A stretch of DNA of 64,000 bases from Streptomyces klenkii (lineage in GTDB: Bacteria; Actinomycetota; Actinomycetes; Streptomycetales; Streptomycetaceae): positions 1-64,000 of the forward strand of contig NZ_RBAM01000008.1 in NCBI RefSeq assembly GCF_003626645.1, read 5' to 3'. A program made the translations under genes and the position numbers. Of this stretch, positions 58,901 to 64,000 are shown piece after piece. Under the pieces are notes generated by a model. That model made no database searches. It was not told the origin of the DNA and was given only the letters and a program-made list of their open reading frames with translations. The first letter of the stretch is position 1. Each line of letters opens with the position of its first letter.

Positions 58901-60609
58901 CGATCGCGTACGAGCACGACGTGCTGGGGCGCGTGGTCCGCAAGGACGCGGCGGGCGCGGAGACGACGTACGTGCACGACGCGGCGGGCCGCCTGGTGGA
59001 GGCGTCCGGCCCCGGCGCTTCGGTGGTCTACAGCCGGGACCGCCTCGGCCGCGTCAAGTCCGAGACGACGAACGGCCGGACGCTGACCTTCGCGTACGAC
59101 GCCCTGGGGCGGCGCACGCGGCGGGTGACGCCGGGCGGGGCGGTGAGCACGTGGGCGTACGACGCGGCGGGGCGGCGTACGACGCTGACGGCGTCCGGGC
59201 AGGTCTTCGACGTCGAACACGACGCGGTGGGCAGGGAGGTGGCACGCCGCTTCGGGCAGGGCCTGACCCTGTCGTCGGCGTGGGATGCCGTGGGGCGCCT
59301 GGTATCCCAGGGGCTGGAGGGCGCCGGGGAGGAACTCCTCCAGCACCGCGCCTACACCTACCGCCGCGACGGCCACCTCACCGGCATCACGGACGTGACG
59401 CACGGCTCCCGCGCGTTCGACCTGGACGCGGCGGGCCGGGTGACGGCGGTCAGCGCGTCGGGCTGGCAGGAACGATACGTCTACGACGAGGCGGGCAACC
59501 AGACCGAGGCGACGTGGCCCGCGAATCACCCGGGCGCGGAGGCGCGGGGCGCGCGCACGTACACGGGCACGCGAATAACCCGCGCGGGCGGAATCCGCTA
59601 CGAGCACGACGCGCAGGGCCGGGTCGTCGTACGGCAGAAGACCCGCCTTTCTCGAAAGCCGGACACGTGGCGCTACGAGTGGGACGCGGAGGACCGCCTG
59701 ACAGCGGTGGTCACCCCGGACGGCACGCGGTGGCGCTACACGTACGACCCAATGGGCCGCCGCATAGCCAAGGAACGCCTGACGGAGTCGGGCGGGGTGG
59801 CGGAACGCGTGGACTTCACGTGGGACGGCACAACACTGACGGAACAGACGTCGTGGTCGACGTCGCTACCGAACCCGATAACCCTGACCTGGGACCACAA
59901 CGGCCTCCACCCGATAGCCCAAACAGAACGCATATCGGCGGCGGAGGCGCCCCAGCGGGAGATGGACCGCCGGTTCTTCGCCATAGTGACGGACCTGGTC
60001 GGCACGCCGACGGAACTGGTAGACGAAACGGGCCGCACGGCGTGGCGCACGCGCTCCACGCTCTGGGGCACGACGGCATGGTCACGCGACAGCACGACCT
60101 ACACCCCACTCCGCTTCCCGGGCCAATACTTCGACCCCGAAACGGGCTTGCACTACAACTACCACCGCCACTACGACCCGGAATCGGCCCGCTACACCTC
60201 CCCGGACCCCCTGGGCCTGACCCCGGCCCCCAACCCGGCGACGTACGTCCACAATCCCCACACGTGGACCGACCCCTACGGACTTTCCCCTTGCCCTCCA
60301 GGGGAGAAGGTGATCAACAGTCCGGAGGTGGCAGCGCCCAAGCCACTGAAGCCGCACCAGGTTACAGATGCCTGGCGCGACTTCCTCGGCGAAGGCCCGT
60401 ATTCGAATATTCACCCCCGCACCGGTCAAGTGGACCCGAACCGCCTCGTCTCCGCCGATGGACGACGAAGCATTCGGCTGGGTGACCATGAAATGAATAG
60501 CAAGCCCACGAAATTTCACTTCCACATGGAGACATGGGACTATAGAGCCCCAACTAATGAGTGGGTGGTGGGAAACACCATGGTTCGAGTACCCCTAGGA
60601 TTGAAATAA
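55918..60609 (+). CDS. Type VII-linked RHS-repeat polymorphic toxin
   Basis: 1563 residues. The helical N-terminal part (about 1-300) has SGEWKGEGAKGF near residue 118, a WXG-type turn, and a coiled Lys/Ala region, as in putative T7SS-exported proteins. A Gly/Ala linker leads to DUF6531 (VCETDPVDIATGRMFLPQTDV, from about 430), then many YD/RHS repeats, and the RHS core end DPESARYTSPDPLGL (about 1420). The pre-toxin motif WTDPYG precedes a C-terminal toxin of about 100 residues with HPRTGQVDPNRLVSADG and KFHFHMETWDY; its activity is not recognised. The toxin tip is much less GC-rich than the rest. Confidence 0.92.
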   Translation: MGLWDPVDAIGELAEKGVHKVEKKAGEAVEWGAGKAAKALDKIGAHDEALAVKYLGDRTASDLGAEIKEEQLGRTENPLALIHGEPWGIEAAAKHLHAFHKAFNTAHSGLQRVRSGEWKGEGAKGFDTHFAPEPKKWAQAADACDNAAKALSSYAHTVRWAQKQALEAIRLYKQGTKATKKAADAYNDKVDAYNAKVKEGKDPGERPGEFHDPGAADVKEAHRILNEARKQRNTAAGEAKAKIDKAVEAAPKEPAFHTRMKGDAQDFAQGAQVELLHFGGGVFRAGTDLVKFGRSMNPLDPYNVTHPAEYLNGVSNTAAGLVSLASHPERIPGALLGPGWGSDPSEAGGRLLGNFLLSLPSGGAAGAGARFGAGAAREGAEIGAQSAARAGAKAGSKAGSKAGEEGAEGAARQGTKQHPHEPNTDPGKVEVCETDPVDIATGRMFLPQTDVTLPGALPLVFSRHLKSGYSCGRWFGPSWASTVDQRLEIDDEGVIFVDEHGRLLEYPHPVPGVPTLPAKGPRWPLAIERDGTYAVTEPGTGLTRHFAPQEDGREALLHQLTDRNGHWITYEYDADGTPTALAHSGGYRLRVTTDTEAGRITALHLADETELIRYGYDEAGRLTEVFNSSGQPLRFGYDERGRMTSWTDRNGTRYAYTYDDEDRCVFQSGTEGHMRSSLAYGEPDPDTGLRVTKVTNSLGHTTAFTINRRSQITARTDPDGATTLSTWDRHDRLLSRTDPLGARTEFRYDAAGRLTEVFRPDGRRLSATYNDLGLPETTVGPDGASWRYGYDESGNRTSAVDPSGAETLYGHDALGHPATVTDALGGITRITCNGAGLPVEITDPLGAVTSYRRDSFGRVTTVIDPLGSTTRLTWTVEGRLARRIAADGAEEQWSYDGEGNCTTYTDALGGVTRYEYGPFDLLTARTGPDGVRHEFTHNTRLQLTRVTNPQGLTWDYTYDPVGRPAAETDFDGRTLTYAHDAAGRLVSRTNGLGETIAYEHDVLGRVVRKDAAGAETTYVHDAAGRLVEASGPGASVVYSRDRLGRVKSETTNGRTLTFAYDALGRRTRRVTPGGAVSTWAYDAAGRRTTLTASGQVFDVEHDAVGREVARRFGQGLTLSSAWDAVGRLVSQGLEGAGEELLQHRAYTYRRDGHLTGITDVTHGSRAFDLDAAGRVTAVSASGWQERYVYDEAGNQTEATWPANHPGAEARGARTYTGTRITRAGGIRYEHDAQGRVVVRQKTRLSRKPDTWRYEWDAEDRLTAVVTPDGTRWRYTYDPMGRRIAKERLTESGGVAERVDFTWDGTTLTEQTSWSTSLPNPITLTWDHNGLHPIAQTERISAAEAPQREMDRRFFAIVTDLVGTPTELVDETGRTAWRTRSTLWGTTAWSRDSTTYTPLRFPGQYFDPETGLHYNYHRHYDPESARYTSPDPLGLTPAPNPATYVHNPHTWTDPYGLSPCPPGEKVINSPEVAAPKPLKPHQVTDAWRDFLGEGPYSNIHPRTGQVDPNRLVSADGRRSIRLGDHEMNSKPTKFHFHMETWDYRAPTNEWVVGNTMVRVPLGLK

Positions 60610-60995
60610 TGAGGATCGAGATCTCGCAGATCGTGAATGCCGATATCGGAGAGGTGGAGTTCATCTCTCCGGTCGGAACCGCCCGGGGAATCTGGAAGGG
60701 GACACAAGCGCCTCACCTCGGCAGCCACGACGTCGAACTCGACCTGCCGGAAGCGATTCACGCTTGGGAGGCAGCAGGGGCACCTTTCGAAAGCATCGGC
60801 ACAGACAGGCTCATCGAAGGCCATCGAGTGATGGTCTCGGGAAAGGTTGAGATTGTCGGCGAGGATTCTGTCCTTTCACTCAGGATCGGCTCAGATATCG
60901 TCCTCGTGGAGCTCGGCACCGCAGAGAGTCCGGAAGAAGGCTCCGCCATTCGGTTCACAACACCGAGCATCGAGCTCTACCCGTATCAAGTGTGA
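60609..60995 (+). CDS. Probable immunity protein for the RHS toxin
   Basis: 128 residues, no recognised family. The ATG overlaps the toxin TAA by 1 nt (TAATG), the classic toxin-immunity arrangement. It is acidic, suited to binding a basic toxin tip, and has markedly lower GC and non-Streptomyces codons (AAT, ATT, AGA) like the toxin end. Immunity function is inferred from position and composition. Confidence 0.85.
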   Translation: MRIEISQIVNADIGEVEFISPVGTARGIWKGTQAPHLGSHDVELDLPEAIHAWEAAGAPFESIGTDRLIEGHRVMVSGKVEIVGEDSVLSLRIGSDIVLVELGTAESPEEGSAIRFTTPSIELYPYQV

Positions 60996-61040
60996 GCACA
61001 CCCGTCAGCCCCCACCCCCCAGTCGATAGAGTTTTCGACC

Positions 61041-62342
61041 ATGGGCATGATGAACACAGGAGAGGGGTCCGTCGGCACGCCGCCGTCGGCCGTGGCTCCG
61101 TCATGGACCGCGCCGAGTGACATCGAGCGCCGGCTCTACGAAGCGAAGATGCGGGGCGACTGGCCCGCCTTCTTCGACGTGCTGGCCGGCACCGATCTGT
61201 TCCTGGCCGTCTCGCGGCGGCAAGCCGACTCGGCTCCCGACTCCGTGTTCTTCACTCCGTACTGGAATCCGCAGACGAACACGCAGTGCCTGGCGGTGTT
61301 CACCGAGGGGATGCTGCCGGCGCCGGTCCCCGACCCGGTGTTCGTCGCCCGTTCTTTGGATTGGTACGGACGTGCCTGGGAGGACGCTGATCCGCCGTTC
61401 CTGGCGGTCAACCCCGGCAGCCCCTGCGAGGCGTTCCTGCCGACGACGCCCGCACACCGCGCCGTCTGGCGGCAGCACCACGAGCGCGCCCGCAACGCTC
61501 GCGCCGCCGACAGCGCCTGCGGGCAGTCCCACACGCACGGCAAGCTGCGCGCTCTCCACGTGGGCGGGCCTCTGCACGGGCCGGTCGCTCACGGGCTGGC
61601 CTGCGCCGCGCTGCTGTTCGTGAAGAACGGGGAGTTGTGGAACTCCATGGGCTACCACGGCTCGGGCTACCACCACGAGAAGTACCGGCTCGAAAAGTGG
61701 TGGGGCGTCACGAGTCGGGAGACCTGGTACCGCACCCAGGAGCGGCTGCTGAACGCGGACATGGTCAGTGACGTGTGGCAGTTCGTGCTGAGCGTCCGGC
61801 ACGCGCTCGCACGGGACTTCGCCGGTTCCGTCGCCATCGAGCACTGGCGCGAGAGCGCCGAGCGCGTGCTGCGGCGCGGGATAGAGGAGGCCGGGGCGGC
61901 TCGGATCACGCCCGAGGGGGTCACCCGGGGGCAGCCGGTGTCGGCGGCCGAGGCGGAGTCCCAGGTCGCGGGCGTGCGGCGGATGATCGGGCGCATCGCC
62001 CGCTACGAGGCCCGCTTCCGCGCGGACGGACTGCTGCCCGAGGGCTCCTACATCCGTACGACGGAGGCCTGGGACTACGGGCGGGCCTCCGGCATGGCCC
62101 GCTGGGGGCTCGGGGCGCGTTTCTGCACCCTGGAGGATGCCGAGCAGGCGGTTCTCCGCGCCGGCCGCGCCGCGCAGTCCGCGTACCGCTCATGGGAGGA
62201 CTTCTCCGCCGGCTACATCCTTGGGCGGTGCCTCCACTTCGACGAGGAGGAATTCGGCAGCTGGTACCAGGAAATGGTCGACGCTCACCGCCTCCTCACG
62301 ACCGATCCCGCCAGCCCCTGGCTGAACATCCCCTGGAAATAA
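61041..62342 (+). CDS. SseB-like plus DUF1266 protein
   Basis: 433 residues. The first third resembles SseB (IERRLYEAKMRGDWPAFFDVLAG, FFTPYWNPQTNTQCLAVFTEG). The C-terminal half is DUF1266: TTEAWDYGRASGMARWGLGARFCTLEDAEQAVLRAG and YRSWEDFSAGYILGRCLHFDEEEFG. DUF1266 proteins recur near polymorphic toxins and T7SS genes. It may be an accessory or second immunity-like gene. The start ATG at 61041 is the first of two close ATGs. Confidence 0.82.
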   Translation: MGMMNTGEGSVGTPPSAVAPSWTAPSDIERRLYEAKMRGDWPAFFDVLAGTDLFLAVSRRQADSAPDSVFFTPYWNPQTNTQCLAVFTEGMLPAPVPDPVFVARSLDWYGRAWEDADPPFLAVNPGSPCEAFLPTTPAHRAVWRQHHERARNARAADSACGQSHTHGKLRALHVGGPLHGPVAHGLACAALLFVKNGELWNSMGYHGSGYHHEKYRLEKWWGVTSRETWYRTQERLLNADMVSDVWQFVLSVRHALARDFAGSVAIEHWRESAERVLRRGIEEAGAARITPEGVTRGQPVSAAEAESQVAGVRRMIGRIARYEARFRADGLLPEGSYIRTTEAWDYGRASGMARWGLGARFCTLEDAEQAVLRAGRAAQSAYRSWEDFSAGYILGRCLHFDEEEFGSWYQEMVDAHRLLTTDPASPWLNIPWK

Positions 62343-62444
62343 GGGTGGAGGCCCCGCCAACCCCTACGGGTATGGCTACCCCCACCTCCCCGTGGGGAGT
62401 TGGCCTCATGGGCAGGTGGTTCGGGTTCGGACAGCCTGGTGTTC

Positions 62445-63941
62445 ATGAGATCACGTAGCCGTGCAGCCATGATCGTGGCCCTGTCCGTTGCCGCCTGTGC
62501 CGGTGTGGTGAGCGCTCCCGCGTACGCCGCCGCGCCCGCCGACTCCCCCGTTTCCTCGCTCAAGTGGCATCCCTGTACCGCCGAGGGCAGTGCCCCCGGG
62601 GCCGAGTGCGCCACGCTTCCCGTTCCGCTCGACTACCGGAAGCCCTCCGGGCCCACCGTCGACATTGCGGTTTCCCGGCTTCGGTCCGAGCGGCCGCAGG
62701 CGCGGCGGGGGACGTTGTTGCTGATTCCCGGGGGGCCGGGGGGATCGGGGGTCGAGGGGCTTGCGCGGAAGGGGGAGAAGGTGCGGAAGGCCACCAAGGG
62801 GGCCTACGACGTCGTCAGTTTCGATCCGCGGGGGGTGGGGGGCAGTACCGCCGCCGACTGCGGGGTATCCGAGGACGACCGGCGGATGGTGGAGTTCCGG
62901 GCCTGGCCCGACCCCCATGGGGACATATCCGACGGCGTCGCCCGGGCCCGGCGTGTTGCCGAAGCCTGTGCCCGCAACGGCGGCGACGTCCTCCGCAGCC
63001 TGACCACCCGCAACGAAGCCCGTGACATCGACAGTTTGCGCAAGGCCCTGGGCGAGAAGAAGCTGTCCGCCGTCGGCACGTCCTACGGGACCTACGCCGG
63101 CGCCGTCTACGCGCAGATGTTCCCCGAGCGCACCGACCGCTGGGTCCTCGACAGCAGCGGCGACCCCGACCCCTCCCGCGCACTGCGCGGCTGGCTGGCC
63201 AACATGGCGCAGGGTGCCGACGACGCCTTCCCCGACTTCGCCCGCTGGGCCGCCGACCCGGCCCGCGGCAAGGACCGGCTCGCCGAGCGCGCCGAGGACG
63301 TCCGCCCGATGTTCCTCGCCATGGCCGCGGAGCTCGACCGCAAGCCCCGCACGTTCAAGGACACCGGTCGCCCCCTCACCGGCAACCTGCTGCGGCAGGT
63401 GATGCAGCTGAGCCTCTACGGCAGCGAGAGGTACCCGGACCTCGCCACGCTGATGCAGGCCGTCCGGAACAGCAGCGGAACCGACCCGCTCACCGTCGCC
63501 GAACCCCTCACCGAGCTGCTCTCCCAGCGCGACGTCGCCGTCTTCGCCGGCATCGCCTGCAACGACGTGGCATGGCCGCGCGACGTCGCCTCGTACGAGC
63601 GGGCCGTCGCCGCGGACCGCGCCCGCCATCCCCTCACCGCGGGCATGCCGGCCACCATCACTCCGTGCGCGTTCTGGAAGGACGAGCCCGCGGAGAAGCC
63701 CACCCGCATCACGTCCCGGGGCCCGTCCAACATCCTGATGGTGCAGAACCTGCGCGACCCGGCCACGCCCTACGTCGGAGCCCTGAAGATGCGCGAGGCC
63801 CTCGGCGACCGCGCCCGCCTCGTCACCGTGGACGCCGGCGGCCACGGCGTGTGGCTCAACAGCGGCAACGCTTGCAGCGACCGCGCCGTCAGCGAGTTCC
63901 TCGTCAGCGGGAAGCGGCCGGCCGACGACATGGCCTGCTAG
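62445..63941 (+). CDS. Secreted alpha/beta hydrolase, tripeptidyl aminopeptidase type
   Basis: 498 residues. The signal peptide MRSRSRAAMIVALSVAACAGVVSAPAYAA ends in an AYA site. The hydrolase fold has the oxyanion region LLLIPGGPGGSGVEG, nucleophile GTSYGTYAG, the Asp in RDPATPYV and His in GGHGVWLN, with a TAP-like C-terminal domain rich in cysteines. Related Streptomyces enzymes (Tap/SlpD/E) remove tripeptides from exported proteins. ATG at 62445 follows CAGCCT by 7 nt. Confidence 0.9.
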   Translation: MRSRSRAAMIVALSVAACAGVVSAPAYAAAPADSPVSSLKWHPCTAEGSAPGAECATLPVPLDYRKPSGPTVDIAVSRLRSERPQARRGTLLLIPGGPGGSGVEGLARKGEKVRKATKGAYDVVSFDPRGVGGSTAADCGVSEDDRRMVEFRAWPDPHGDISDGVARARRVAEACARNGGDVLRSLTTRNEARDIDSLRKALGEKKLSAVGTSYGTYAGAVYAQMFPERTDRWVLDSSGDPDPSRALRGWLANMAQGADDAFPDFARWAADPARGKDRLAERAEDVRPMFLAMAAELDRKPRTFKDTGRPLTGNLLRQVMQLSLYGSERYPDLATLMQAVRNSSGTDPLTVAEPLTELLSQRDVAVFAGIACNDVAWPRDVASYERAVAADRARHPLTAGMPATITPCAFWKDEPAEKPTRITSRGPSNILMVQNLRDPATPYVGALKMREALGDRARLVTVDAGGHGVWLNSGNACSDRAVSEFLVSGKRPADDMAC

Positions 63942-63960
63942 AAGGCCCGACGGCTCCCCC

Positions 63961-64000
63961 TCAGAACAGCTGCTGCTGGCCGTCCATCGGCGGCTCCTCC
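63961..64000 (-). CDS. C-terminal 12 residues of an unidentified gene
   Basis: Reading the minus strand from the right edge gives EEPPMDGQQQLF and a TGA at 63963-63961. The ending QQQLF resembles a beta-clamp-binding motif (QxxLF) found at the C terminus of DNA replication and repair proteins. Too little is present to identify the gene. Confidence 0.45.
   Translation of the reverse strand, partial: EEPPMDGQQQLF

Noticed and set aside
1..64000. tRNA, rRNA, riboswitch, prophage or insertion-sequence features
   Set aside because: Looked for cloverleaf-like arms, transposase motifs and target duplications by eye; none convincing. A tRNAscan or Infernal search would be decisive.

Overview
The window is high-GC actinobacterial chromosome, almost certainly Streptomyces. 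GTG starts and GTGA/TGATG stop-start overlaps are common, codons are strongly GC3-biased, and many genes appear leaderless, with a TANNNT-like -10 box ending 6-7 nt before the start codon. Gene content and order resemble the S. coelicolor core region with accA2, lpdA, deoD, deoC, sigQ-afsQ1-afsQ2, add, a nucleoside ABC transporter, cdd, deoA and the poly-Kdn wall-polymer locus. That comparison is from memory, not from a search.

Layout. 1-9.2 kb: the C-terminal part of an acyl-CoA carboxylase alpha chain, a RelE/Phd toxin-antitoxin pair, TetR and DeoR regulators, LpdA-type flavoprotein, a gamma-glutamylcyclotransferase-like protein, purine nucleoside phosphorylase (deoD), a PGM2-like phosphomutase and a PH-domain membrane protein. 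9.4-12.8 kb: deoC followed by two overlapping aldehyde dehydrogenase genes. 12.8-19.9 kb: a secreted protein, a nucleoside-kinase-like P-loop protein, sigQ divergent from afsQ1-afsQ2-lipoprotein, VanZ-like and PspC-like membrane proteins, and a second small secreted protein. 20-24.4 kb: adenosine deaminase, an alpha/beta hydrolase and a divergent LysR/MFS pair. 24.5-34 kb: a Uma2 protein, the nucleoside uptake and catabolism operon (ABC ATPase, two permeases, cdd, deoA), its lipoprotein, and an M20 amidohydrolase. 34-43 kb: a cluster for an ulosonic-acid (probably Kdn) cell-wall glycopolymer. 43-49.5 kb: TetR with a flavin monooxygenase, a lipoprotein, and the gluconate genes gntP, gntK and gntR. 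50-54.8 kb: a Bcr/CflA pump, a Scr1-type HTH/DUF397/HATPase module and an amidase. 54.8-62.3 kb: a type VII-linked RHS polymorphic toxin with its probable immunity gene, flanked by SseB-like genes. The right edge has a secreted tripeptidyl-peptidase-type hydrolase and 13 codons of a further gene.

How the genes work together. Adenosine deaminase, cytidine deaminase, two nucleoside phosphorylases, a probable phosphopentomutase, deoxyribose-phosphate aldolase and aldehyde dehydrogenases form a complete nucleoside salvage and degradation route beside a nucleoside importer. The strongest regulatory signal is a 12-bp palindrome, CTACGCGCGTAG, placed at the promoters of deoD, deoC, add and the ABC operon, with a 10/12 match at the lipoprotein promoter. 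It implies one regulator controlling all of them. The DeoR-family protein encoded here is a natural but untested candidate.

The wall-polymer cluster runs outward from a divergent promoter at about 39.3-39.4 kb. It has an ulosonate synthase and a fused CMP-transferase/phosphatase but no NeuC-type epimerase, which favours Kdn over sialic acid. No tRNA, rRNA, CRISPR array or insertion sequence was recognised.
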